Below are positions 11,500-21,835 of a stretch of 64,000 nt of DNA, in pieces. The notes beneath the pieces were generated by a model that did no database searches, was not told the origin of the DNA, and saw nothing but the letters and a program-made list of their open reading frames with translations. The DNA comes from Kazachstania africana CBS 2517 (lineage: Eukaryota; Ascomycota; Saccharomycetes; Saccharomycetales; Saccharomycetaceae): the NCBI RefSeq assembly GCF_000304475.1, contig NC_018951.1:1-64000 (forward strand), in the 5' to 3' direction. The translations under genes and the position numbers were made by a program. The stretch's first letter is position 1. Every line of letters starts with the position of its first letter.

Positions 11500-11667
11500 A
11501 TGGATTCAAGGCAATTGGAATATCCACACAGGTATTATATCAACATAGGCGTCGGCATCTTGATTGCCATGTCTATAACTGCCTTTTTCAGTTTTTACAA
11601 TAATTTGCAGCTCGCACGGTTGGTTGACTTAGCTTTAGAAGCCAAAAGAGCGAGAGAGAGTCATTAA
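11500..11667 (+). CDS. 55-aa single-membrane-segment peptide, family B copy 2 leader
   Basis: Encodes 55 residues: a short hydrophilic N-terminus, one membrane segment (about 15-35), and a charged C-terminal tail. It is the same length as the leader frame at 10097-10264 and aligns to it with one residue offset: about 12 of 35 core positions match, including a Tyr-Asn pair and a Leu-Ala-x-Leu motif just after the membrane segment. Downstream (11668 to about 12300) no long frame survives, so this is either the N-terminal signal anchor of a second broken killer-like precursor or a stand-alone small membrane protein. The frame before the ATG is open further upstream but from a non-ATG codon. Confidence 0.35.
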   Translation: MDSRQLEYPHRYYINIGVGILIAMSITAFFSFYNNLQLARLVDLALEAKRARESH

Positions 11668-13630
11668 AACAGGTGAGATTATTTTGTGAAGGAATGTATA
11701 CATTAGATTAATGATATAAATACATCATATGTAAAGATCGGCTACCTAAAGGTGCTTATCTAGTACCACGTGTATTTAAAGTACAGACCGTCTCAAAAAG
11801 AGTTTATCATTTGCTTTTAAGGAAAGTCACCTTTATGATAGTCAACTGGACTGCATCTTCTTTACAATTTACATATCGTTATTCCCGTGAACTTAACTTG
11901 GACTTGATTATTGGATTGTTACTTAGAGAATGGTCAAATCAATGAGCCAGCAGAATGCTCCTCGCTTGCCAGCCCTTTAGTCACAGCTACATCTCTACGT
12001 GAGCTCCAATGCTTCGATCTAAAAGTAGCGGAAGCTTCTCTGAGGCTGCATAGTTCATACTAAACTAACTACGTAAAGCTATGTGTTTTCCCACATAGTG
12101 CGCGTATGTGTCATCAATTCGATACTCTCTCTTTGCACGTATTCTAATCTCTGATGCCCCAATAGCCGGTGATGAGAAAGACTGCACAGGTCTGAGCCAA
12201 AACTTTTCTCTGGAGCCTATACCCTTAGCTTTCAACTTCAATAGCTCAGCATATGATCTACATTATTACAGAAACACTTCAGTATTTTAGAGGATATTGA
12301 CTCACAACTATTTTTAAATTGCTTATTTCCCTCTATACCCACAATATATCAGGCATCTACATTGGAGTATTTTTATATCATCAATCTCATATTTCTATAG
12401 AATACGCTATTTGGCATTCTCCGGGTATTGAAGAGGCAGCAAATAACCATTTGGCTATTCCCTCTTTAAATTGGGAATAAATTCATGCATTTCTGATTCC
12501 AAATTAATTTGCAAGCACATAATAATATGGTTACTGAGTATGATATTTTATATGTATATTTTATCTTAGTATAAAATATATTATTCTCTTTGAATTTGAA
12601 AATGGTATCAAGCGGCTTCTCTGTATGACACTCCATCACACCTTAATGAGAATGAAAAATTCAAAAGGAGAACCTTCCTTCACTGAATGATTTATGTTTC
12701 AAATATTTGAGAGCAAAACTTCAATTATTTTGAACCGTAAGGTTCAAATGGTAGCTGCTACCCTTTCTATTATCAAGAAAATTAAAATGTATGTCATAGT
12801 ACAGCCGGTGACCAAACACTGGGAAGACCGTTATATTTATCCACATTTTAAAGTTAGTAGTGACGAAATCTAACCCTGGATGTGTCGATGCCAGCACCAC
12901 TTATTCTGCTGCAATGGCTTCTCCGATATTCAAGTTCACAATGCTGTCATATTCAACTAGCGATTCTAAATATGAAAAGGTCACAAGATATGGCTTCGAT
13001 AAATTTTAGTCTGTACTGTATTTTTGAAGCTGCGAGAAATGTTGCCTCAAATAGCACTACTACTTTTGCAGTTGGCCAAGAACTTCATTAGAACTGAATG
13101 TAAATTGCCATTTTGGGAGATATCCTGTCATCGTGATAATCGGAGTAACTCTAAACTTATACGGCGCTATCATGGCCACCCCGCTTTTGAAAAACATTAA
13201 GCAATAAATGACGTTTTCAAAAAGAATTTGAGGTAAATCGAGCTAATAAGTACGGATGCCGGTGTTGCTAACTGTAGAGGCTTAATTGAGGTAAGATTTT
13301 TCCAGAGTTGAGGTTCGAGTAGTAAGGAATTAGAATAGTGGAAAAAGCTACTAAATCGGAGACGATCTTCCAAAGTTGCTAGCACTGAGGTTCATATGCT
13401 AAATGAAGAGGAGGCTATCTAACAGGGTTTTTTTAAAGCATATAAATAGCTGGCTTTATTCCCCATTTTCACTGACATTTCCATTCCATTTTATCTATAT
13501 GCTAGTTTGCAAAAGAAACATATTATCGCAAATCCATAATCAACACCTATTTATTGATTCCTGAACAGATATTGACGTGTACAGTTTTACAAAGACCTAT
13601 TTTATAACTAAAAAACAAGATATTTACCAA
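11668..13630. other. Decayed stretch, possibly further secreted-protein remnants
   Basis: Short open pieces occur at 11835-11945, 12108-12290 and 12880-13091. They contain sequon-like and aromatic-rich segments similar in style to the neighbouring secreted proteins, but I cannot align them confidently. No intact gene is visible. The last 200 bases before 13631 include a TATA-like TATAAATAG at about 13440 and probably form the promoter of the next gene. Confidence 0.35.
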
Positions 13631-14358
13631 ATGTTTTTTTAGCGTTATTCTTTCTCATCCAAGTCGTGTTGTGCCAACTTACCATTCCAGATAGTTCAAG
13701 TGATCTTCCATCCTCTTCAGCTGACTGTGCAGAAGGAACTTTTATGATGACTCATGAAGGTTTCGCTTACTGGGATGGTGATTTGCCTACTGATCTTGCG
13801 GACGATCTATTCACCGCTCTTGTCGCTATTTTCGAAGTTGCTTCTGGTAGTGAAATTAATCAAATCTATAAATTGTCTGACTCTGGATATGTTTTCGGTG
13901 TTTTTAGCGGTATTCAAGTTGATTCTAGTATTACTAACATGCTGACTATTCTTAGCACACCAATAGTGGATGAAAATGGTATTAACAACTATTTCTATCT
14001 TGAATCTCACACAGGTGACCCAAAAACTACTTATGGTTTTATTGTTGCTAAGGAAGAATATGAAGCTTATGTTGATGAGGCAGTCAAAACATGGAGTATG
14101 GGAAAGAGTTATGATTTCTACACTAGCACACAATCCATCGGTAATGTTAACGTGTGCCAACGACTAGCGGAAGAAGCTTATGACCCGGTTAACTCAGCCG
14201 AGTTTGGTGAATGTATCTCAATTTTCTATGATTCATCAAAGACCATTGAGGAACAGACTGGTTTGACAGATGATCTATTGTACGTCTACAATAATGTCAC
14301 TGTTTCCTTTAATGACGGCGACAAAGTCTGTATGTCTATTGGTACCGCGAGCGAATAG
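13631..14358 (+). pseudogene. Secreted acidic protein with signal peptide cut by a T-run frameshift
   Basis: A 230-codon frame ends at 14358 but has no ATG of its own. The ATG at 13631 is directly followed by a run of seven T and a stop in its own frame. The long frame, read from just after that ATG, encodes a typical hydrophobic signal peptide, so the two differ by a single base in the T run. The mature part is acidic, has four cysteines and few basic residues, and shows no obvious Kex2 sites. The body is otherwise undamaged over more than 220 codons, so the break is recent, an assembly error, or bypassed by slippage. I do not recognise the family; its place beside killer-like genes suggests a secreted effector. 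Confidence 0.5.
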
Positions 14359-16661
14359 TCATCACGTCAATGTTTGATCTATGATAATGAACACATTTCT
14401 TTTTCTTTTCTCTGATTTCAGTAACACGTTATTCACATTTTTTTTTTTAATATTCGTGTATGGTCATGATAACTATCTATTTTATTCTCTTTTTTATGTA
14501 TCGAAACAGTTAATCTAAAATAGTACGGGGTGATGTTCGAGCTCTGTATATCCATTATTGCTTTTTCTCTCTTACGTTCTCGATGGGACGTTCCCCTCAT
14601 TTTTGAAGTAGTCTTATTTAAGGTTAGTTTGCATGCTTGTGAAATACATAACTTTAGCGGTATTTTATTTCTCTTGGCAAATGACAGTAAATTTGTTCGC
14701 CTTTTTAAGTTCACTATGACTAAAACCAACAAATGACACTATATAAAGTGGAATTTGATGTGCGGTAAATAAACGTTCCCACTGGAAATTTGCCTGAATT
14801 ATTAACTGTTAATTTGGATCTTTTTTTTAGGCTGCATGAGATGCCCTGATTTACAAAGGCCTAAATAGATGAGGACTGGATCTGTAATGAAAAACAGCTA
14901 TAGTGGTGGATCATAATTTGCATCGATAGGTCACGATACTATTGGCACTGTATCTGATATACTTTCCTCAGGCTGTGAACATAAATGCTATATGGCGAGC
15001 TGCGCAAACGAGATTCTGGCAATTTTAAACAGGCGGTTACTCGCAATCTGGTCTTGATATTTAAATAAGAAGTATCCAGGGTAGCATTAACTGCTTGAGC
15101 AATACCAAAAGAAGTCAAATATTTCTTAAAAGCTTCAACTGAATATTTCTCTTTAAAGATGCAGTGGCACTTTAATCTTGTTTCAAACTCAAGTGAGCTA
15201 CGCAAATTCATAGTTGGTTGACTGCTTAAATGTAAAGTATTGTGCTTTGATAAAAGCACATCTTAACTACAAGAAATAAAGATTTTCAGCTGATCTAACT
15301 TTTCTTCACCAGCTTGTCATTTTTTGTTCTATTCATGGTACCAATCTGCTGTTCGGTCATCGCGACTCGAGGTGACAGCTTTATATCCCTTCTACAAAGT
15401 AACGACGTCTATACGCTTATATGCATTTAAAATGACAAATGTCGTATCAACTACTGCATTTGTTACTTTATTTGAAAATTGGCAGACTATATACTTCATA
15501 GAAAGGATAGCTTGGAGAATTACATGCAAGTTCAGTAACACACCTTGGATCTGCCTTACTTTTCTCTGAGAATAATGGCAAAAGGTGTTTGGGTCCCAAA
15601 CGAAATAGTGACTCCTATACAGGGTTTGTGGAAAATCCTAATGATGTGGCATACTTCCATCACCAAAAGGGACTCGCCGCAGCATAGAGCTGAGCTTAGG
15701 CTTGACCTTTCGAAACTGATGTACGTTTAGCTCAAAAGTGTCCTATGGGACTAATGCAAGAAAAGAATGGATCTTGAGGGGTCTACATTTATTTCGATTG
15801 TAATCATGTCCAAAATAATACCTTCATGGCGATGTCTGCAGTTAAGAGTGTTACCAAACTTTTGGTCGATTAATCCTATATAACCATATTTGACAAGCCA
15901 TTATGTCACAGTCAAACGCATCTCCTAGAATTAAAGAAATCCAAAGGAAGAAGGTAAAATTTTGAGCTTCAGTACCACAACCTACCAATTGGTGGCTCTA
16001 GAATTAATATATTCGTATGACTTGAATTATCAATCATAATGTTGCATGTAAAAGCTGAGAAGCGGCTCACTAAGTCACGACCAAACTTTTAATGACTTGA
16101 TTTACAAATATTGTCAGTGGACAGACTATCATAGGGTAACTAATTGAACTTCTAAATTGTATATAAATGTACTTCTAACCCAAGTTTCTCCTTTGTATTT
16201 CCTTTTACGCCACTAATGGTAGAACTTCCATTATTGTAAGGTAAATTTAGCAGCACAGAACCTCAAATCAAATTGCAAGCAGAAAATCATCTTTTCTGCA
16301 AAGTCTAGGTAATAGCTTAACCTCATTCATTAGTGTAAACACTCTCTGTAATAATCAAAATAAGGACAAAATCCACTTTCAACGAAAAGAGCATGCTCTT
16401 TTTTTAACTTGTATATAAGAGCATCAATGAATGATCAAAAAAGTCTCAAAAAGAGAAATGATAGCAGAGCAAAAGTCTGTTACAGTATGTTCACTAAACA
16501 ATAGAGGGTATGCTTTGTTTGGACGATTATATGTTAGGATGATCAAGAACTCACACTATAAAAATTATGCTCAATTTTTTGCTCTATAAAGCAACAGATT
16601 TGGATGCAACAAAAGTGCATACAGTTAGACCTCTAAATCTACTACTCACCATGACCACAAG
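14359..16661. other. Gene-poor stretch between the toxin-like region and the conserved block
   Basis: No intact gene. A minus-strand frame at 14939-15259 (106 codons, first ATG near 15211) and short pieces near 15545-15730 and 15902-15960 could be remnants, but I do not recognise them. The only tidy structure is the palindrome at 16385-16402. This stretch marks the change from decayed sequence to densely packed conserved genes. Confidence 0.45.
16385..16402. repeat. Perfect 18-bp palindrome
   Basis: AAAAGAGCATGCTCTTTT reads the same on both strands and is followed by more T residues. It could act as a binding site for a dimeric protein or be chance; it lies about 260 bases past the 3' end of the SAM4-like gene. 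Confidence 0.5.
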
Positions 16662-17642
16662 TTAGTTAGATAATTTTTTTACTGCTTTGGATATTTGTTC
16701 GATATCATGAGGTCTTGTTCTGCAACACCCTCCGACAATACGAACTCCAGAAGATATAAATCTCTTAACCACAGCTTCCCAGCTAGCTGCCGCCTCAGGA
16801 TTTGCCGTCCATATACCCTTTTCAACATTGAATACTTCACCACTATTTGGGAAAACTGATAGCGGCATAGTTGGTAAACCATTGTGAATGGAATCAATAA
16901 TTTCTGTGGCCTTATTGTAATTGACACAATTAACTCCTAAGAAAGTTAAATTTGGGTTTATGGCAGTTGCGAGTGACTTGATATAATCTGTGATCAAATG
17001 CATGGGAGTACCGTCTCTTAGATTACCATTATCATGCACTGATAACGAGATATAAAATGGCTTAGACACCTTTTTTTCATCCCATGAAAGAAGTGACTTC
17101 AATTCTGTAAAGTTGGCAATGGTCTCAAATCCAACAATATCAATTTCATCGTTATTCAAAAAGTTGTCCAATTGTGGCTTGAAATAACTATAAAAATCAA
17201 CAGTTTCTGGGCTATCACCATAATCTCCGCTGTATTCGCCACCAACGAGCGCACCATATGAGCCAATACTTCCAATCAAATACCGATTATCACCAATACA
17301 GGCACGGGTAAAACCAACTATCTTGTCCAACAATTCATTGTATTCCCGAAGGGATTTGAGTTCAGTACTTTCCGAAACAGCTTTGAAGCTGGTTTGGTAG
17401 GTAGTGGTCATTAGAATCTCAGCACCAGCATTGACAAAGTCCTCGAACATCCCTTTGACGATCCTAATATCATTAGACGATGGGTCACTCCAGAATGATT
17501 TGCTAAGAAAGGGTCTAGTGGACCAAAGACGATGCTTGATATCCAAACCCCTTCTCTCCAATTCTAGCCCTTGACCGCCATCTGATACCAAGACTTTCTC
17601 TGGATTCTCTTTCAAGTATTTCTTTAACGGTACACGAACCAT
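16662..17642 (-). CDS. SAM4: S-adenosylmethionine/S-methylmethionine-homocysteine methyltransferase
   Basis: A full-length 326-residue member of the homocysteine S-methyltransferase family (S. cerevisiae Sam4 and Mht1 are about 325). These cytosolic enzymes transfer a methyl group from AdoMet or S-methylmethionine to homocysteine to make methionine. The zinc ligands are present: Cys239 in a Val-Asn-Cys motif and Cys306-Cys307 in Gly-Gly-Cys-Cys-Arg-Thr. Similarity over the first 90 residues is closer to Sam4 than to Mht1. Several usually conserved positions are changed: the Asp-Gly-Gly-Gln-Gly-Thr motif has Leu26 in place of Thr, Gly-Pro-Trp-Gly-Ala reads Gly-Ser-Tyr-Gly-Ala (127-131), and Glu-Thr-Ile-Pro has Ala177 in place of Pro. 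The enzyme may be divergent in substrate use. Confidence 0.88.
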   Translation of the reverse strand: MVRVPLKKYLKENPEKVLVSDGGQGLELERRGLDIKHRLWSTRPFLSKSFWSDPSSNDIRIVKGMFEDFVNAGAEILMTTTYQTSFKAVSESTELKSLREYNELLDKIVGFTRACIGDNRYLIGSIGSYGALVGGEYSGDYGDSPETVDFYSYFKPQLDNFLNNDEIDIVGFETIANFTELKSLLSWDEKKVSKPFYISLSVHDNGNLRDGTPMHLITDYIKSLATAINPNLTFLGVNCVNYNKATEIIDSIHNGLPTMPLSVFPNSGEVFNVEKGIWTANPEAAASWEAVVKRFISSGVRIVGGCCRTRPHDIEQISKAVKKLSN

Positions 17643-17745
17643 ATCTTGTTGATTACTTGAACAATTAGCTCATCGAAGTAACGAAATTAGTACACGTTAC
17701 ATTTTATATACAATATTTTTCGCTGGAAAATTCACGAACTCGTCG

Positions 17746-17788
17746 CCACGGCAACCGTTTTTTTGATACAAATATCTCCACGGCAACC
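17746..17788. promoter_or_regulatory. Direct repeat in the SAM4 upstream region
   Basis: The 11-mer CCACGGCAACC occurs at 17746-17756 and again at 17778-17788, 32 bases apart (about three helical turns), between the SAM4 start (17642) and the YHI9 stop (17803). A repeated site this close to a start codon suggests a transcription factor binding pair. I cannot name the factor; it is not a Cbf1 (CACGTG) site. Confidence 0.4.
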
Positions 17789-17802
17789 TATATACTTTGT
17801 AT

Positions 17803-18681
17803 TTATAGGATTATATGACCGTCAACGACTGTCACAGCTTGGCCCCCTACATGATATGAAGGTTGTCCTTCTGCATTAATCTTTATCAGAGCTTCTATCC
17901 TGCCGTCTCTGTTTACTCTTCCACCTTGAGTAATCTTAATTGGAGTGGTACTAGAGTACTTATACACCTCATTCAGGTATCTGATGAAGGACAATGCACC
18001 ACTGCCGCATACAGGATCCTCATCAACATTGACACCACCAGCAAATGCTCTGATCTCATACTCATTTTCCTTATTGACCTTCTTACCACCCAAAATGATA
18101 CCAGTGTAATTATTCTCCTTGCATAAAGAAGCTAAGTTTCCGTAGTTGGGATCTGTATTATAGGCAATATCGCTATTATCGACTAGGTAGACCAGCCATT
18201 TTGGTCCTACGTTCAAGAGCTTAGGTTCTGTAATAGTTTGAACACCAAGGACGTTTTCAAAAGACCTGGCATGTTCTTTGTTGAAATCTTCAACAATTGT
18301 TTGATTAGCTTCGAACGAGATTACTTCGTCGTCCTTAATTGAGAGTTCTACAACACCAACACCACATTCTTGATAGATTTTTGACTTCTTAGCACCCGTA
18401 AATTCCATAAAGGCCTTACAAGATCCAACAGTAGGATGTCCTGCAAAGGGTAATTCGTTGGTAGGAGCGAAAATTCTCAATTTGTAGTCATGTGAAGGGT
18501 CCTTAGGCTTAAATAGGAATGTTGTCTCTGATATATTTGTCCAAATAGCGATGTTTTGTAACTGTTCGGTGGTTATTTCATCTTCCGATATGTCGAGGCA
18601 ACTGACGACAGCTACTGGATTTCCCTTGAATGGCTTGTTTGTGAAAACATCTACCTGCTTGAATGGTACCTTTAGTGACAT
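17803..18681 (-). CDS. YHI9: PhzF-family protein Yhi9
   Basis: A 292-residue PhzF/DapF-fold protein, close in length to S. cerevisiae Yhi9 (294). It opens with the Phe-Lys-Gln-Val-Asp-Val-Phe strand and the Gly-Asn-Pro-Val-Ala-Val motif, has the Glu-Thr-Thr-Phe-Leu catalytic-loop motif near 53-57, the Phe-Ala-Gly-His-Pro-Thr motif near 79-84, and the Asp-Pro-Val-Cys-Gly-Ser-Gly signature near 222-228. Family members are isomerases or epimerases acting on small molecules; the yeast substrate is unknown, and Yhi9 has been linked to the unfolded protein response. The start is the first ATG. The upstream 900 bases hold no gene. Confidence 0.92.
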   Translation of the reverse strand: MSLKVPFKQVDVFTNKPFKGNPVAVVSCLDISEDEITTEQLQNIAIWTNISETTFLFKPKDPSHDYKLRIFAPTNELPFAGHPTVGSCKAFMEFTGAKKSKIYQECGVGVVELSIKDDEVISFEANQTIVEDFNKEHARSFENVLGVQTITEPKLLNVGPKWLVYLVDNSDIAYNTDPNYGNLASLCKENNYTGIILGGKKVNKENEYEIRAFAGGVNVDEDPVCGSGALSFIRYLNEVYKYSSTTPIKITQGGRVNRDGRIEALIKINAEGQPSYHVGGQAVTVVDGHIIL

Positions 18682-19586
18682 CGTAGCTTATTATTAATGG
18701 ATGACTTATATGGTTGTACGAATTAGTTTTCACCGCTAAAGAGGTTTCTTATATATAAAAAATGTGAGTCATGTCATACCAAATAGCTCAAGTTTGGTAA
18801 AGCGTATCAAGCAATAACATATTACCTTTCATCATTTTGAATAGGCCAGAGAATGCTAGAGAATGCTATATGATGCGAAGGCTCGATTCTAGAAATTATC
18901 GCGGAAGAACATTTGAAGTAATGAGATTATTAAAGATAGAGTATTAGGAGAACCCTGGTACTACATTACTCTCACTCAGACAAGTAATTATGTATGTGAC
19001 AGTCTTGTCAACATTCTTCATTGGTAGTCGATTTTTGATGGAATTGCTTCCAATCCAATTATTGTATAAAGAATGAAATGAGAACGAAAACTTTCTGTAT
19101 TATCTTTGTTAGTTCACGTATATAACGTAAAAAAGAGATATCGACTTATTACGATGCTTCGTGAAGATAGACCAGAATTTATTGTCTTGCGAGCTTATCA
19201 TGCGTATTAATACTATTAATAAAGATTCTAATGAGGATACAAATACCTCCCAGGACGTTTCTGTCTACATCATTCCAATGAGCTGTAGTATATATTCTTA
19301 TCGACTGGTAAAAGTACCGCTTGTTCTACATTCGACCTCATCCACTCAATAATAACAAAAGGTGAAGATGCTACTTTACCTGGTGCAATTTATTTTGCAC
19401 ATGCAACAAATATCCTCTATAGGGGAAGCTACTAGCAGCTACATTTTCATTTTGGTGATCTCTGCCTTATTTTACGAAATGGGATAGTGTAAAATATTTC
19501 AAGATTTATCCTTTTTTATATGTATATATACTATTTAAATTTTAATTGAATATGTAAATGATCTGCTACCGCTGAGAGGAGAAGAA
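18682..19586. other. Intergenic region between YHI9 and URA1
   Basis: About 900 bases with the YHI9 promoter at the left. An open piece at 19161-19352 starts only at a non-ATG codon, and I do not regard it as a gene. A heat-shock-type TTCTAGAA lies near 18890. Confidence 0.45.
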
Positions 19587-20531
19587 TTATAAACTCTTTA
19601 ATGTACCACGGAATTCTTCGATTGTTTTATAACCTTTAGCATTCATAATTTCTTTTAATTCCCTTTCAATACGTTCAAAGATTGAGACACCTTCTTTTTG
19701 TAAAGCAGTACCAATTTGAAGCATGGAAGCACCACATAAGAGATGTTCAAAAGCGTCCTTACCAGTCTTGATACCACCAGTACCTATAATCTTGATGCTT
19801 GGATTTAAACGAAGGTAGAAAGCACGAACGTTAGCTAAGGCGGTTGGCTTCGCGTAGTCTCCACCAATACCACCGAAACCGTCCTTTGGTTTGATAACAA
19901 CTGTTTCAGAGTCAACATCGATGTAAAGGCCATTACCGATACTATTGATACAGTTAACGTAAGCCAATGGGAACTCGTTCAAGATCTTGGCCATGATATC
20001 GAAATGGGCAAAATCAAAATAAGGTGGTAATTTGATACCTAAAGGCTTCTTGAAAATCTTGAACGCTTCAGTTAAGATTTCTTTTGTATAATCACAATCA
20101 TAGGCAACTTGTGGTTTACCTGGAACATTTGGACATGATAAGTTTAATTCAGTAATACCAGTGAATTCACTGTCTTGAATCTTCTGTAAGTTTCCCAGCA
20201 TCTCTTGCTTACTCATACCTACAACAGAAAAAAATATTGGTGCATCGTTTGGATTTTGCTTTTGACGATTGACGACGTAGTCGAGATAGTATTCAATACC
20301 TTTGTTTGGTAGACCCATGGAATTAATACTACCCAGAGGCACCGAAATGTAACGAGGTTCAGGGTTACCAGCTCTTTCTGATAATGTTGCACTCTTCGTA
20401 ATGAAAGAGCCAGCCTTAGAGTTAGCTAATTCATCCAGATCGCCGGTAGTCATACAATGGACACCAGAGGCATTCATCAAAGGATTTTGAAATTCGAAGT
20501 TACAGAACTTAGTGTTTAATTTAGCAGACAT
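19587..20531 (-). CDS. URA1: Dihydroorotate dehydrogenase, class 1A (fumarate-dependent)
   Basis: A 314-residue cytosolic FMN enzyme that oxidises dihydroorotate to orotate, the fourth step of pyrimidine synthesis, with fumarate as electron acceptor. The length equals S. cerevisiae Ura1. The catalytic Cys133 sits in Asn-Leu-Ser-Cys-Pro-Asn, and the FMN-binding glycines of the C-terminal barrel are present (Gly-Thr-Gly-Gly-Ile near 250-254). There is no mitochondrial targeting sequence, in contrast to class 2 enzymes. Class 1A DHODs in these yeasts are thought to have come from lactic acid bacteria by ancient horizontal transfer and to allow pyrimidine synthesis without oxygen. A perfect Ppr1 site lies 111 bases upstream of the start. 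Confidence 0.96.
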   Translation of the reverse strand: MSAKLNTKFCNFEFQNPLMNASGVHCMTTGDLDELANSKAGSFITKSATLSERAGNPEPRYISVPLGSINSMGLPNKGIEYYLDYVVNRQKQNPNDAPIFFSVVGMSKQEMLGNLQKIQDSEFTGITELNLSCPNVPGKPQVAYDCDYTKEILTEAFKIFKKPLGIKLPPYFDFAHFDIMAKILNEFPLAYVNCINSIGNGLYIDVDSETVVIKPKDGFGGIGGDYAKPTALANVRAFYLRLNPSIKIIGTGGIKTGKDAFEHLLCGASMLQIGTALQKEGVSIFERIERELKEIMNAKGYKTIEEFRGTLKSL

Positions 20532-20641
20532 TTTAAAGCTCGGTTGGTTAGTATACTACCGCTGAAAATAGTATATCCTATCATAAAAGTTTTAGGCCTT
20601 TTATAAGTTTTTGCAGAACTTTTCACTACTGAAAAATCATA

Positions 20642-20657
20642 TTCGGAGATAACCGAA
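20642..20657. promoter_or_regulatory. Ppr1 binding site (UAS-URA) upstream of URA1
   Basis: TTCGG-AGATAA-CCGAA at 20642-20657 matches exactly the TTCGG-N6-CCGAA consensus of Ppr1, the zinc-cluster activator that responds to dihydroorotate and orotate. It lies 111 bases upstream of the URA1 start codon, so feedback induction of URA1 is likely conserved. Confidence 0.8.
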
Positions 20658-20978
20658 TTATGTGTTTACTGCATACAAAATTCGACCGATGAGCTGTAAC
20701 ATGTAACTTTGCAACATAATGTCGCATACAGTATGTAATTTGCATGGAATAGTGTGTATTTTACCATTTTTTATGGTGCTAGGTGGAAGTTAGGGTTAAG
20801 TTTAGTGGAATTTCAAGCATACGATGAGTGACGATGACAAGTTGCACCAACGGCTAAATTGGCCAAGGCTGTATCATGATCTGAATATTTTGAACTGTAT
20901 AAGTTATATGATTTTTTTATTACATTTCTTTATTCATTTTGACCTATTTATATAGAGCTAGTTGTCGCTTTGACAAAT

Positions 20979-21544
20979 CTAATGGGAACCAGCACTTCTG
21001 CTGACTCTTTCTAAAACGGCTTCGTAAGCAACTTCAGAGAAATCAGTACCTTGGACATCAGTGGAGACACCGTTCAAAGCTCTTCTTAAAGCATCCTTTG
21101 AAGAAGCATAAACCATCTTGGATCTTACTGGAGCAGTGTCTGGAGACCAGGTGAAGAAAATAATCTTGGATCTTTTACCTTCATTGCCACTGATTTCATA
21201 TTCAAAATCGTAAACAGCGTATAAACAGTCATTTTCTGGCAATTTTTCTAAGAATGCATCGTATGAAGCGTCAGTAGAGGTTTCCTTGACTACGATTTCA
21301 GTTTTGTTTTCGTTTAAACCAAATAAGACAAACTTGTACTTCTTACCTAATTTCAAATCATTGAAAGCGGCTAAAGATTCATCTGCAACAGCAACACTAA
21401 AAGTATAAAGATAAATGTCATTGTTAGTATAATTGACTGCAAATCAAAGCCATGCCACCTTTTGAAATAGCAACAACAGACGCGGCCACCACACTCAATT
21501 CATGGTGAAACCACAAGTATCATAACATACCCAGATCTAGACAT
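20979..21544 (-). CDS. COF1: Cofilin, two exons
   Basis: Cofilin severs and depolymerises actin filaments in cortical patches. The coding sequence is split: exon 1 is 21531-21544 (14 nt, encoding Met-Ser-Arg-Ser and the first two bases of Gly), the intron is 21397-21530, and exon 2 is 20979-21396. The product is 143 residues, the same length as S. cerevisiae Cof1, and nearly identical to it, including the Ser3-Arg-Ser N-terminus that controls actin binding and the Trp-Ser-Pro-Asp-Thr-Ala-Pro-Val actin-contact helix region. The intron position also matches S. cerevisiae COF1. Left neighbour URA1 is not syntenic; right neighbour YBT1 is, except that LDB18 is missing between them. Confidence 0.96.
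21397..21530 (-). other. COF1 spliceosomal intron
   Basis: A 134-nt intron with 5' splice site GTATGT (21530-21525), perfect branch site TACTAAC (21429-21423) and 3' end TTTTAG at 21397. Splicing joins the 14-nt first exon to the main cofilin frame. Confidence 0.95.
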
Positions 21545-21835
21545 TTTGAAAATAGTATCAATTGATTGATTACTGATTTGCTATAAAATAAACTGTCAAT
21601 TCGAACAATATCTTACTTCATACTTTACCATTTTGCGTTGTTCTCTTTACAAAGGGGCAGTTCCGCGACAAAAAAAATTTTAAGACCACGTGATGTTTAT
21701 GCATTACCCGGCGAATAATTAGATAAAAGGAGATTGTATCATTATGAATAGTAGAGTGTTTGAAGTTGTATCAAGGTCTTAGTATGGTGTAAAAGCATTG
21801 AATAATGTGTCATTAGTTCCATATATACACGTCTA
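21545..21835. other. COF1 promoter / YBT1 3' region
   Basis: A 291-base spacer. It contains CACGTGAT near 21694, a Cbf1/E-box type site. In S. cerevisiae the dynactin gene LDB18 sits between COF1 and YBT1; there is no trace of it here. Confidence 0.5.

Noticed and set aside
19161..19352. Small gene between YHI9 and URA1
   Set aside because: It starts at a non-ATG codon, has no recognisable features, and is surrounded by stops.
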